DNA of 64,000 bases from Oxytricha trifallax (Eukaryota; Ciliophora; Spirotrichea; Sporadotrichida; Oxytrichidae), in NCBI GenBank assembly GCA_000711775.1, contig ARYC01000126.1, positions 78,071 through 142,070 on the forward strand, read 5' to 3'. Positions 50,681 through 63,146 of the stretch are shown in pieces; positions within the stretch are counted from its first letter, which is position 1; each line of letters begins with the position of its first letter. Made by a program: the position numbers and the translations under genes. Under the pieces are notes generated by a model that worked only from the letters and a program-made list of their open reading frames with translations, was not told the origin of the DNA and did no database searches.

Positions 50681-53600
50681 TCAAACTTTACTTAAGTCCC
50701 TAAATATTTAATTTTAGCTTTATACAGAAATTTGAGTAGATATCGAAGGCTCCAAATCTCTAATTGTAATTTTCTTTTGTTATCTAACCCTGCTTGCGAA
50801 AACCTATCGTTTATTATGAATGTCTGCAATGTTTTAAATCTGTTTTATATGAGACAATTATGGGGACCCGCTCTAGCTTTCTCTCAATTACTATATATTA
50901 CTTTTTGATTGAATCTTTTAAGATTATTTTACTAAAATATCAAGTTTTTCCTATTAAGCAGCGAGACTATTATTTGAATGGACTGCTTAATTATTATCTT
51001 TTACTTCATTTTCAAGGATTTATTACGATTTAGTAATGAGAGATTGAGCACTGGTTGGTTGGTAATTTTTTATGAGGTCTTTTAATTAATGATTGTTAAT
51101 AATTTGAGATTGATGCGAGTTTAGTGAAGTTGACTGGCAAAGTGGATTTATTTAAGAAGATATCTCAATATTAGTTACGGTCTACCGCTTCATGTTGTTT
51201 TTGAATAATCTACTTACTTAATTTTCATACTCCAACGAGCTGCAATTATTTAGAGAATTCTTATTTTGACTGCTTATCAAGGTAGATAAAGTGTTCTTAT
51301 TTTTATCTGAGCTATTCATTGATTGTGCTACTATCAATTTTGATTTACCATCAAGATTTAATGAAATTTTATTAGATGGATTATTCTATAAACTGTCATA
51401 AGATTACCTGAAATTTTAGTTTATATTTGACAATTAAGCAGAAGATACTCTGGATTAGTTAGTGATTGCAGTGGTTGGTCTATTTTATTTGCTTTATTAG
51501 TTATTTTAGTAGGCGTTTTTAAAAATCTAGGGAGCTAAGCCTGCATTCTTTCGATTAACTTGCTGATTAAACTATAGATAGTCATTGTCGTTTCAAATTA
51601 AAAACAGAATTATAATATATTTCCATCATCATCATTTATTATTTCAAGCTCGGATTACTCATCTTTCATGCCTTCTTCAAACATAACACTTTTCTTTTTT
51701 ACTTATCCAATGCTTTAGATTTGTGGTACTGCAGCAGAAAAAGGTCTCATAAATAAATTTTATTGTTGCATAGAAGTGAGTATATTATCTTATGAATTTT
51801 TACTAGCTAAGCCTCGTAACAAGCTTATGCCAGGTTTTTAAGAAATACTCTCTTGTTAGCTTTATTATTGAGAAGTTCGTCTATTAAAATTATTATTATT
51901 AGTAGCAGAAGCTGTTTGAGGCCTTCCAATGTAGGGCATTTCTCTATTAATTTACTGTAAAATTCTTTGTTATTGTTAATTTTGATTTAACTTCACATCT
52001 ACATCACATTTGAAGATGCCACGATCTGCTTATTGCTAATTCATATGATTTCCGTTTTGCTAGTCATTGATATTAATCTCATCCTAGTCATTTTAGTTGA
52101 TTTTTATTTCTTATTTAAACTATATTACTAGTCTTGACTGAGCTTTTTATGATTCTTCATTTGTGCTTTATAGAGCTGCTTAGCTATTTAATTAGTTTTG
52201 AAACTTATTTGAGTTCACATTTTTCAGAGGCAAAGCATGATCTTTAATTTCATTATCTATTTTATGATTCTATTTCGACAACCAATCTTAGTTGTAGAAA
52301 TTTATCTGAGATTGCCTGTTTTGCATGTGATAAGCAGTTTATAATTTTGGCGTTTGAATTTTGTCTTGACTTTGAGATTTCATCATGTTTGCAGCTTAAG
52401 CATGATTTTATTGATTTGGATTTGAATCTTTTAATTCAAGTTTGACTAAACTTAAATCTTACTTTTTATTTTCTGTTTTAATGGCCTTAATTAACTCTTA
52501 AGATTGCTTTTTCACAGTAGGCATTCTATCCAATTCATTAAATAGTTCATTATTGAATTTGTTTTACTTTTCTCTATTTTACTATTCAAACTATTGCTGC
52601 TTTTGTAATTGCAACAATGGTATATTATTTTCAATTTTAATATTGTGGGTTTCAATTGGGTTTTATTTTACTGGTGCGCTTTATTCATCGATTTATTTGC
52701 GAATTGGTAACTTGAAATCTTTGGTTGGAGATACTGACTTAAGTTTATCTTGTTTATTACTTTTTACAGTATCCGGCTAAGATTATTAAATTTCTTACTA
52801 TGAGAAATTTTAAAAGCCAAGTTTTCTTTGCTGATTTTCAGTATAAGCATTTTTAACGAAAGTAGGTATTAATAAAACAGCATCTCTAGCTGAGGGTCTT
52901 TCTGAAGCTTTCTTTGCAAGAAATTTATCAATGAAATTAGAAAGCTTATTTGAGTATATTTGAGGTAGAGCTTTGTGCTTTTTATTCACAATATTGTTTC
53001 CCAGAGTAATTAAGTTGTCTCCTTAAAATGGAGGTTCCAGACAAGCTAAGTGATAGATAGCACAACCAACAGCCCATACATCTACTTTAAAATCATATGG
53101 TTACTACTTCACTAATTCAGGTGAGAGGTAAAGTGGTGTTCCAACTCTAGTATCTTAAAGAGCAGCAGCACTTGTGGCTATTTTTGAAACTCCTAAATCT
53201 CCAATTTTAATTCGCTTGTCTTCTGTCAAGAAAATGTTTAAGCACTTCATATCTCTATGAATAATATTCTTTGAATGCAGATATTCAACTGCCATGCAAA
53301 TTTAATATGAAAAATCCCATATGTCCTTTTCTGAAAAATATTTTCGTCTTGCTCTTTGCTCTTTAAGTAGCTATAAATGGAAGATTTAAATGCCATGATG
53401 AAATTAAAACAAATTGAAGATAGTAATTCTTTTGCGAAACTTACTTTGTACAAATCTCCCTTTTCTGCATACTCCATTACAATATGAATGCTCTCGTCCT
53501 CCATAAATGATGTAAAATATCTATAAATCCATCATAAATTTGATTCTTACTTGATAATGTGTGGATGATCCATAAATTTCAAAATTTGTACTTCCTTAAG

Positions 53601-53798
53601 TGCAGCTTGCTGTTATTTGGGTTTCATATGTTTCAGCGATATCTTCTTAAGCACTACCATTTGATTATTTTTATTGGATTACACCTTGTATACAGTACCA
53701 TATGATCCCCTTCCTAACTCGCCAATAATCTTAAAATCTGTCATTTAATTTCCTATCTCTGAGGTTTTGTTATCTATCTCTTGGAAAGCTTTGCTCAT
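50681..53798 (-). CDS. NEK-like (NIMA-related) protein kinase, left-arm copy
   Basis: Ser/Thr kinase that NIMA-family members use in cell-cycle and ciliary regulation. Starts [18 protein letters not shown]. The N-terminal kinase domain shows [16 protein letters not shown], the VVLKKI lysine, [45 protein letters not shown] and [13 protein letters not shown]; HRDMKxxNIFL and GDLGVSK are NEK-type. Introns are at about 53519-53549 (GTAAGAAT..) and 53365-53447. The C-terminal about 600 residues are Gln/Asn/Ser-rich, with a frame break between about 51350 and 51600 that may hold an intron or IES. It ends with [15 protein letters not shown] and TGA 50681-50683. It diverges from the Q-rich gene at 54128. 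An inverted identical copy lies at 59596-62713. Confidence 0.85.
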
Positions 53799-54127
53799 TT
53801 GAAAAGCTTAAAGAGCTGCAGATGATTACTCTACATGCATTTTACTTAATTATAATTCTTGCTTTTATTGCTATTATAATTTAGAATTATTAGTAATTCT
53901 TTCTCATTTGTGTGCAGTTTTAATTGTAATTAAAGTTAATTATAATTAATCTGAATAACAATTAACTTAAAATATAATTATTACAATGAATTTGTAAACT
54001 AACCAACGAAATCCTTTTTTGGGGCAAAACCCTTAGTAATCTTTCTAAAATAGTTTTGTAAGCTCTTAATAAGTGATTTTGCCGCCAGGATTGGCATAAC
54101 AAAATTAAAGAAATTATTAAAATTAAT

Positions 54128-55308
54128 ATGGAGGATAAGGTATGCAGCAAATACCTCAAAATGTGCTTTAGTACTTAGAAAACCAAAAATAATTGGAGTT
54201 ACTCAACCCTCATGCAAATAAAAATAATTTTGTTAATCAGAACGGCTCATGAAATAACTTATCTACACAAGAAATTTGACACCAGGATGATCTTTTATTT
54301 ATTAACTCTTTAAATTCCAATCCTATTTTGATATGTTAATTAGATGAGTTAAGAAAGCTAGAGTTAGTAGAGAAAGAACTATCAAACATCCTAGACTATG
54401 CAGAACAATCAAATTATGAGACAATTTATAGAATATACTCAAATATCATTAACAATGCAGAACTAGCCAGTCAGTACATTGACAATAATGACCCAATTAA
54501 AAAGCATTGGTACAAGCAGGTTCTCCAATATCAAATCAAAGAGAAGAAATACAGAGAAAAATTGCAACAATTGTACTTTAAATACAATGATGATGACCCA
54601 AGAAGGTCTTTAGAAATTTAAGATCAAATAAAGAATTAAGCATTGAAACATATATTCTAAGAGTCTTAACTCTTTTCTCCTCAGAAAAATAATTAATAGC
54701 AGTGGCTAGATGGAAAGCCCCAAATTGTGTAAAACAACTAAAGTAATCAGCAGATTTTGAGACAAATGAATGAAACATTTTAGCAATAAAATTATGGCAA
54801 TCCTAATAGAAGTCTATAGTCATCTTTAATTGGGAATTAACCTATTAATTAAACAGCAAATCCTTTTTAAACTTTGGTAAGATTTTATTTTTATATATGA
54901 CTTTACTTTTAGGCCCAATCTGATCTGTAAAGAAGTATCTAAGGTTATAAAAATATTTCTTAGCCTCAATAGTCATAATTATAATAAAATCCACTCTAAA
55001 GCATGAATTAAAATATGCCACCATAAATCCAATTCAATCCTTATGAAACATTAAAAGCACCAAATAAAAGGATTTTATATTTTCTTTTATGCAATTCTAA
55101 TAAATATATGATTTAAATATATTAGTTTTTTATACCTAAAAATAATTAAGTGGCCTTATAGAATAACGAAAGTCTAATGAGAAACTCATAAGAGGGGACA
55201 TTTAGATCAATGAATTAAATTTAAAGTCCATAAATAACATTGACTTCACCAGATTAAACAAAGATTATGTTATTAATATTATTATTAAGAATACGTAGTA
55301 GTATTTGA
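54128..55308 (+). CDS. Q/N-rich helical protein, left-arm copy
   Basis: Proposed start MEDK at 54128, then an intron GTATGC..ACACCAG (about 54140-54280), then DDLLFINSLNSNPIL. Without that intron the alternative start at 54141 meets two in-frame TGAs, so I favour splicing. The body has helical segments (ELVEKELSNILDYAEQS, WYKQVLQYQIKEKKYREKL) and then a Gln/Asn-rich region. The intron at about 54879-54914 (GTAAGATT..TTTTAG) is clear. The end region (55060-55140, 55250-55308) looks noncoding in places, so the TGA at 55306-55308 may not be the true stop. No family recognised. Mirror copy at 58085-59266. Confidence 0.55.
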
Positions 55309-55766
55309 ATTAAAATTACCTACAACCATTTTTAATATTAAATTAAATCATTTTTTGAAAAAATTTTTTTTTACTAAGGGAAAATATTGAAAACTAAAAT
55401 AATCATGCTTTTATTCAATTTAACAAATTTATTTCTATCAAAAACATTAATTAAATAATAAGTACATCATTAGCTTTAAGTACCCACTAATTGAAAAAAA
55501 TGCAAATTAATTTATTTTTAAAGATAAATTTTATACTTCAACCATTCGGAAATAATTAGAACTAAGTTTATCAAACCCATCAGAACACACCTTAACTCTC
55601 AGAGAAACAGTCAACTTTCTTACAACAACATTAATAAACTCAAAATATCTCAAAATTTTAAGATTAAGACTCTATCTCTAGTCTACGCCCTGCCACACAA
55701 ATATAGCTAATATAAAGCAACCCTAATTAAAATATCCCAATAAATTAGTAAAATCATACAAATAAT
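55309..55766. other. AT-rich intergenic region
   Basis: About 460 bp, mostly A/T with a slightly GC-richer stretch at about 55560-55740. I see no ORF with coding character; presumably it includes the promoter of the coiled-coil gene starting at 55767. Confidence 0.4.
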
Positions 55767-56763
55767 ATGAGCACTTAGAACTAGCAAAAATAGCCCCCTA
55801 AAATCGAGTTTCATGATTTAGACAGCGATTTATAGAAACAAATTGACAAAATGAAAGATGAGCATTAGAAGATCATATCAAATTATCATGAGGAGATATA
55901 GAAACTTAGTGAACATAAGCTTAATTTGGAGAAGAAAATTGAAGAGAAAAAAGTAGAGCAAATTAAGCAGGAAATTTAAAAGAAACAGGATGAGCTAGAG
56001 GGTTCAAATTAACCTAGTCCATCTTCGCATCCTAATAAATCAGCTCATTAACGTAACTTAGAGTTGAACAAAAATATAAGCGATAATTAAAACATAGAAA
56101 GATTAAGTCCTGATGGAAAATTCCTCCTTAAAAAATAAACGACGTCATTAGGTAAGCTTCTTCAAATCTTCAACTTATTTTTTAGATAATTAATATGTAA
56201 AAATGATAAGTGTATTGACTGATCCCAAAATAACCGGAAGGCTAGATTTGTTAAGCTAGAAAAATAAAAAGATAGGTTTATATACTCATGTTAAAAATAG
56301 ACCCTGGGCTCTCAAATAATAAACGAAAGAAAACTTATCAACATTTAATGATAGTGTGACAAACATAATCATTTATAATTTTACTATTATTTAGACATAT
56401 TTATATAACACCCCAAAAACTTCGACGATAGGGAAGCCACCTCATCCCTAAAGACCCTCTTAAAGCATGAATGCTAATCCAAATTAACCGACCACCTTAG
56501 GCATGAAACACATCCCATAAGGGTCTGGCAATTACGATATAAAGAATTAATTAAGAAAGAAATTGTAGTTTTAATCTGATTTTTAAAAGCCTAGAAATGG
56601 CGGAAGTAAAGATTATAAAAACTTAATGCGTAGATCTTCTTCATAAAAAATAATTGAGACGAAGAATTCCGTCAATAGTACACAGCTATTTATTGTTAAA
56701 GTATAAAATTTAACATCTATTTCCTATTTTTAGTCTTTAAAATAAATTGTTGAGAAAGCACCA
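55767..56763 (+). CDS. coiled-coil protein, left-arm copy, truncated at the inversion joint
   Basis: Starts MSTQNQQKQPPKIEFHDLDS, followed by a coiled coil (DKMKDEHQKIISNYHEEIQK, LNLEKKIEEKKVEQIKQE) and a Ser/Asn-rich region. Introns: GTAAGCTT..TTTTAG (about 56152-56185), one at about 56356-56397 (GTGTGACA..ATTTAG) and GTATAAAA..TTTTTAG (about 56701-56733). The frame is still open when the sequence reaches the joint (..SLKQIVEKAPA), where it folds back into the right arm, so no natural stop is present. This shows the native gene extended further than the sequence given here. Confidence 0.65.
56630..56763. other. loop (spacer) of the inverted duplication
   Basis: About 134 bp present only once, between ..AACTTAATGC and GCATTAAGTT... 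It carries coding sequence and an intron of the coiled-coil gene, so it is ordinary gene sequence and not a transposon or adapter. Confidence 0.85.
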
Positions 56764-57626
56764 GCATTAAGTTTTTATAATCTTTACTTCCGCCATTTCT
56801 AGGCTTTTAAAAATCAGATTAAAACTACAATTTCTTTCTTAATTAATTCTTTATATCGTAATTGCCAGACCCTTATGGGATGTGTTTCATGCCTAAGGTG
56901 GTCGGTTAATTTGGATTAGCATTCATGCTTTAAGAGGGTCTTTAGGGATGAGGTGGCTTCCCTATCGTCGAAGTTTTTGGGGTGTTATATAAATATGTCT
57001 AAATAATAGTAAAATTATAAATGATTATGTTTGTCACACTATCATTAAATGTTGATAAGTTTTCTTTCGTTTATTATTTGAGAGCCCAGGGTCTATTTTT
57101 AACATGAGTATATAAACCTATCTTTTTATTTTTCTAGCTTAACAAATCTAGCCTTCCGGTTATTTTGGGATCAGTCAATACACTTATCATTTTTACATAT
57201 TAATTATCTAAAAAATAAGTTGAAGATTTGAAGAAGCTTACCTAATGACGTCGTTTATTTTTTAAGGAGGAATTTTCCATCAGGACTTAATCTTTCTATG
57301 TTTTAATTATCGCTTATATTTTTGTTCAACTCTAAGTTACGTTAATGAGCTGATTTATTAGGATGCGAAGATGGACTAGGTTAATTTGAACCCTCTAGCT
57401 CATCCTGTTTCTTTTAAATTTCCTGCTTAATTTGCTCTACTTTTTTCTCTTCAATTTTCTTCTCCAAATTAAGCTTATGTTCACTAAGTTTCTATATCTC
57501 CTCATGATAATTTGATATGATCTTCTAATGCTCATCTTTCATTTTGTCAATTTGTTTCTATAAATCGCTGTCTAAATCATGAAACTCGATTTTAGGGGGC
57601 TATTTTTGCTAGTTCTAAGTGCTCAT
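56764..57626 (-). pseudogene. coiled-coil protein, right-arm copy, 3'-truncated by the joint
   Basis: Same start (MSTQNQQKQPPK at 57626) and introns as the copy at 55767. It ends within ..GGSKDYKNLM where the arm ends, after which the loop is read antisense. If the duplication is real, this copy lacks its 3' end. Confidence 0.7.
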
Positions 57627-58084
57627 ATTATTTGTATGATTTTACTAATTTATTGGGATATTTTAATTAGGGTTGCTTTATATTAGCTATATTTGTGTGG
57701 CAGGGCGTAGACTAGAGATAGAGTCTTAATCTTAAAATTTTGAGATATTTTGAGTTTATTAATGTTGTTGTAAGAAAGTTGACTGTTTCTCTGAGAGTTA
57801 AGGTGTGTTCTGATGGGTTTGATAAACTTAGTTCTAATTATTTCCGAATGGTTGAAGTATAAAATTTATCTTTAAAAATAAATTAATTTGCATTTTTTTC
57901 AATTAGTGGGTACTTAAAGCTAATGATGTACTTATTATTTAATTAATGTTTTTGATAGAAATAAATTTGTTAAATTGAATAAAAGCATGATTATTTTAGT
58001 TTTCAATATTTTCCCTTAGTAAAAAAAAATTTTTTCAAAAAATGATTTAATTTAATATTAAAAATGGTTGTAGGTAATTTTAAT

Positions 58085-59266
58085 TCAAATACTACTACGT
58101 ATTCTTAATAATAATATTAATAACATAATCTTTGTTTAATCTGGTGAAGTCAATGTTATTTATGGACTTTAAATTTAATTCATTGATCTAAATGTCCCCT
58201 CTTATGAGTTTCTCATTAGACTTTCGTTATTCTATAAGGCCACTTAATTATTTTTAGGTATAAAAAACTAATATATTTAAATCATATATTTATTAGAATT
58301 GCATAAAAGAAAATATAAAATCCTTTTATTTGGTGCTTTTAATGTTTCATAAGGATTGAATTGGATTTATGGTGGCATATTTTAATTCATGCTTTAGAGT
58401 GGATTTTATTATAATTATGACTATTGAGGCTAAGAAATATTTTTATAACCTTAGATACTTCTTTACAGATCAGATTGGGCCTAAAAGTAAAGTCATATAT
58501 AAAAATAAAATCTTACCAAAGTTTAAAAAGGATTTGCTGTTTAATTAATAGGTTAATTCCCAATTAAAGATGACTATAGACTTCTATTAGGATTGCCATA
58601 ATTTTATTGCTAAAATGTTTCATTCATTTGTCTCAAAATCTGCTGATTACTTTAGTTGTTTTACACAATTTGGGGCTTTTCCATCTAGCCACTGCTATTA
58701 ATTATTTTTCTGAGGAGAAAAGAGTTAAGACTCTTAGAATATATGTTTCAATGCTTAATTCTTTATTTGATCTTAAATTTCTAAAGACCTTCTTGGGTCA
58801 TCATCATTGTATTTAAAGTACAATTGTTGCAATTTTTCTCTGTATTTCTTCTCTTTGATTTGATATTGGAGAACCTGCTTGTACCAATGCTTTTTAATTG
58901 GGTCATTATTGTCAATGTACTGACTGGCTAGTTCTGCATTGTTAATGATATTTGAGTATATTCTATAAATTGTCTCATAATTTGATTGTTCTGCATAGTC
59001 TAGGATGTTTGATAGTTCTTTCTCTACTAACTCTAGCTTTCTTAACTCATCTAATTAACATATCAAAATAGGATTGGAATTTAAAGAGTTAATAAATAAA
59101 AGATCATCCTGGTGTCAAATTTCTTGTGTAGATAAGTTATTTCATGAGCCGTTCTGATTAACAAAATTATTTTTATTTGCATGAGGGTTGAGTAACTCCA
59201 ATTATTTTTGGTTTTCTAAGTACTAAAGCACATTTTGAGGTATTTGCTGCATACCTTATCCTCCAT
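58085..59266 (-). CDS. Q/N-rich helical protein, right-arm copy
   Basis: Inverted copy of 54128-55308, with the same proposed MEDK start at 59266 and the same introns. It differs by one extra T in the run at about 58677-58680, which shifts the reading frame of this copy relative to the left copy after the helical segments. That is either a real mutation or a sequencing error in a homopolymer. Confidence 0.5.
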
Positions 59267-59595
59267 ATTAATTTTAATAATTTCTTTAATTTTGTTATGC
59301 CAATCCTGGCGGCAAAATCACTTATTAAGAGCTTACAAAACTATTTTAGAAAGATTACTAAGGGTTTTGCCCCAAAAAAGGATTTCGTTGGTTAGTTTAC
59401 AAATTCATTGTAATAATTATATTTTAAGTTAATTGTTATTCAGATTAATTATAATTAACTTTAATTACAATTAAAACTGCACACAAATGAGAAAGAATTA
59501 CTAATAATTCTAAATTATAATAGCAATAAAAGCAAGAATTATAATTAAGTAAAATGCATGTAGAGTAATCATCTGCAGCTCTTTAAGCTTTTCAA

Positions 59596-62500
59596 ATGAG
59601 CAAAGCTTTCCAAGAGATAGATAACAAAACCTCAGAGATAGGAAATTAAATGACAGATTTTAAGATTATTGGCGAGTTAGGAAGGGGATCATATGGTACT
59701 GTATACAAGGTGTAATCCAATAAAAATAATCAAATGGTAGTGCTTAAGAAGATATCGCTGAAACATATGAAACCCAAATAACAGCAAGCTGCACTTAAGG
59801 AAGTACAAATTTTGAAATTTATGGATCATCCACACATTATCAAGTAAGAATCAAATTTATGATGGATTTATAGATATTTTACATCATTTATGGAGGACGA
59901 GAGCATTCATATTGTAATGGAGTATGCAGAAAAGGGAGATTTGTACAAAGTAAGTTTCGCAAAAGAATTACTATCTTCAATTTGTTTTAATTTCATCATG
60001 GCATTTAAATCTTCCATTTATAGCTACTTAAAGAGCAAAGAGCAAGACGAAAATATTTTTCAGAAAAGGACATATGGGATTTTTCATATTAAATTTGCAT
60101 GGCAGTTGAATATCTGCATTCAAAGAATATTATTCATAGAGATATGAAGTGCTTAAACATTTTCTTGACAGAAGACAAGCGAATTAAAATTGGAGATTTA
60201 GGAGTTTCAAAAATAGCCACAAGTGCTGCTGCTCTTTAAGATACTAGAGTTGGAACACCACTTTACCTCTCACCTGAATTAGTGAAGTAGTAACCATATG
60301 ATTTTAAAGTAGATGTATGGGCTGTTGGTTGTGCTATCTATCACTTAGCTTGTCTGGAACCTCCATTTTAAGGAGACAACTTAATTACTCTGGGAAACAA
60401 TATTGTGAATAAAAAGCACAAAGCTCTACCTCAAATATACTCAAATAAGCTTTCTAATTTCATTGATAAATTTCTTGCAAAGAAAGCTTCAGAAAGACCC
60501 TCAGCTAGAGATGCTGTTTTATTAATACCTACTTTCGTTAAAAATGCTTATACTGAAAATCAGCAAAGAAAACTTGGCTTTTAAAATTTCTCATAGTAAG
60601 AAATTTAATAATCTTAGCCGGATACTGTAAAAAGTAATAAACAAGATAAACTTAAGTCAGTATCTCCAACCAAAGATTTCAAGTTACCAATTCGCAAATA
60701 AATCGATGAATAAAGCGCACCAGTAAAATAAAACCCAATTGAAACCCACAATATTAAAATTGAAAATAATATACCATTGTTGCAATTACAAAAGCAGCAA
60801 TAGTTTGAATAGTAAAATAGAGAAAAGTAAAACAAATTCAATAATGAACTATTTAATGAATTGGATAGAATGCCTACTGTGAAAAAGCAATCTTAAGAGT
60901 TAATTAAGGCCATTAAAACAGAAAATAAAAAGTAAGATTTAAGTTTAGTCAAACTTGAATTAAAAGATTCAAATCCAAATCAATAAAATCATGCTTAAGC
61001 TGCAAACATGATGAAATCTCAAAGTCAAGACAAAATTCAAACGCCAAAATTATAAACTGCTTATCACATGCAAAACAGGCAATCTCAGATAAATTTCTAC
61101 AACTAAGATTGGTTGTCGAAATAGAATCATAAAATAGATAATGAAATTAAAGATCATGCTTTGCCTCTGAAAAATGTGAACTCAAATAAGTTTCAAAACT
61201 AATTAAATAGCTAAGCAGCTCTATAAAGCACAAATGAAGAATCATAAAAAGCTCAGTCAAGACTAGTAATATAGTTTAAATAAGAAATAAAAATCAACTA
61301 AAATGACTAGGATGAGATTAATATCAATGACTAGCAAAACGGAAATCATATGAATTAGCAATAAGCAGATCGTGGCATCTTCAAATGTGATGTAGATGTG
61401 AAGTTAAATCAAAATTAACAATAACAAAGAATTTTACAGTAAATTAATAGAGAAATGCCCTACATTGGAAGGCCTCAAACAGCTTCTGCTACTAATAATA
61501 ATAATTTTAATAGACGAACTTCTCAATAATAAAGCTAACAAGAGAGTATTTCTTAAAAACCTGGCATAAGCTTGTTACGAGGCTTAGCTAGTAAAAATTC
61601 ATAAGATAATATACTCACTTCTATGCAACAATAAAATTTATTTATGAGACCTTTTTCTGCTGCAGTACCACAAATCTAAAGCATTGGATAAGTAAAAAAG
61701 AAAAGTGTTATGTTTGAAGAAGGCATGAAAGATGAGTAATCCGAGCTTGAAATAATAAATGATGATGATGGAAATATATTATAATTCTGTTTTTAATTTG
61801 AAACGACAATGACTATCTATAGTTTAATCAGCAAGTTAATCGAAAGAATGCAGGCTTAGCTCCCTAGATTTTTAAAAACGCCTACTAAAATAACTAATAA
61901 AGCAAATAAAATAGACCAACCACTGCAATCACTAACTAATCCAGAGTATCTTCTGCTTAATTGTCAAATATAAACTAAAATTTCAGGTAATCTTATGACA
62001 GTTTATAGAATAATCCATCTAATAAAATTTCATTAAATCTTGATGGTAAATCAAAATTGATAGTAGCACAATCAATGAATAGCTCAGATAAAAATAAGAA
62101 CACTTTATCTACCTTGATAAGCAGTCAAAATAAGAATTCTCTAAATAATTGCAGCTCGTTGGAGTATGAAAATTAAGTAAGTAGATTATTCAAAAACAAC
62201 ATGAAGCGGTAGACCGTAACTAATATTGAGATATCTTCTTAAATAAATCCACTTTGCCAGTCAACTTCACTAAACTCGCATCAATCTCAAATTATTAACA
62301 ATCATTAATTAAAAGACCTCATAAAAAATTACCAACCAACCAGTGCTCAATCTCTCATTACTAAATCGTAATAAATCCTTGAAAATGAAGTAAAAGATAA
62401 TAATTAAGCAGTCCATTCAAATAATAGTCTCGCTGCTTAATAGGAAAAACTTGATATTTTAGTAAAATAATCTTAAAAGATTCAATCAAAAAGTAATATA

Positions 62501-62713
62501 TAGTAATTGAGAGAAAGCTAGAGCGGGTCCCCATAATTGTCTCATATAAAACAGATTTAAAACATTGCAGACATTCATAATAAACGATAGGTTTTCGCAA
62601 GCAGGGTTAGATAACAAAAGAAAATTACAATTAGAGATTTGGAGCCTTCGATATCTACTCAAATTTCTGTATAAAGCTAAAATTAAATATTTAGGGACTT
62701 AAGTAAAGTTTGA
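59596..62713 (+). CDS. NEK-like protein kinase, right-arm copy
   Basis: Inverted copy of 50681-53798, with the same kinase motifs ([38 protein letters not shown]), the same two introns in the kinase domain (about 59845-59874 and 59949-60029) and the same Gln/Asn-rich tail to TGA 62711-62713. I found no difference from the left copy. Whether it is a true second gene depends on whether the palindrome is biological. Confidence 0.8.
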
Positions 62714-63146
62714 AATATTCTTATAATAAAATTAATTTTAGAATAATTCACTTCCATCAATTATTATTTGGGGATAGTTGAATTGATAAAATGAACGATC
62801 TCCTATAAATAGTTACGTAAATGAATTAATTTGCATTTTAGTTTGATACTTAGTATTATTTTTTCATATAAATAAAATATTTCTCTAAAAGTAAACGCTT
62901 TAATACAAGTAAATATTTTAGCTCTTAATAGAATGATTAATTATAAAATTTATTATCAAATAGTGAATAATATTATGTTTATAATATATTAAGATTCATA
63001 CTTTATTTTCAAAAATAACTTTCTATTATTAATAATAGTTTGTAAAGTAAATAAAAATGTAATCGTATAAAACTTATCAATTTTCTTGTAGTTTTATAAA
63101 TTAATTTAAATAATTAAGTAAAATTAAAACTATTTAAGTAATATAC

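Larger units (their letters stand above)
49394..56629 (+). repeat. left arm of a large inverted duplication
   Basis: The reverse complement of this segment reappears at 56764-64000. Position sums are 113394 for the outer part and 113393 for the inner part; the only difference I noticed is one T in a T-run (left 54716 region versus right about 58677-58680). The arm length of at least 7.2 kb is limited by the window end. This arm appears to be the native one, since its genes continue into the loop. Confidence 0.97.

Noticed and set aside
54141-54290. Two in-frame TGAs in the Q/N-rich gene and single in-frame TGAs in TBE-C genes, suggesting UGA might encode Trp
   Set aside because: Confident genes (Polo-like kinase, ISY1, DnaJ, TEBP-alpha) use TGG for Trp and end at TGA. 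The Q/N-rich case is explained by a GTATGC..CACCAG intron, and the TBE-C cases by transposon decay.
56640-56760. Adapter or transposon sequence in the palindrome loop
   Set aside because: The loop translates in frame with the left-arm gene and includes a GT..AG intron, so it is native gene sequence.
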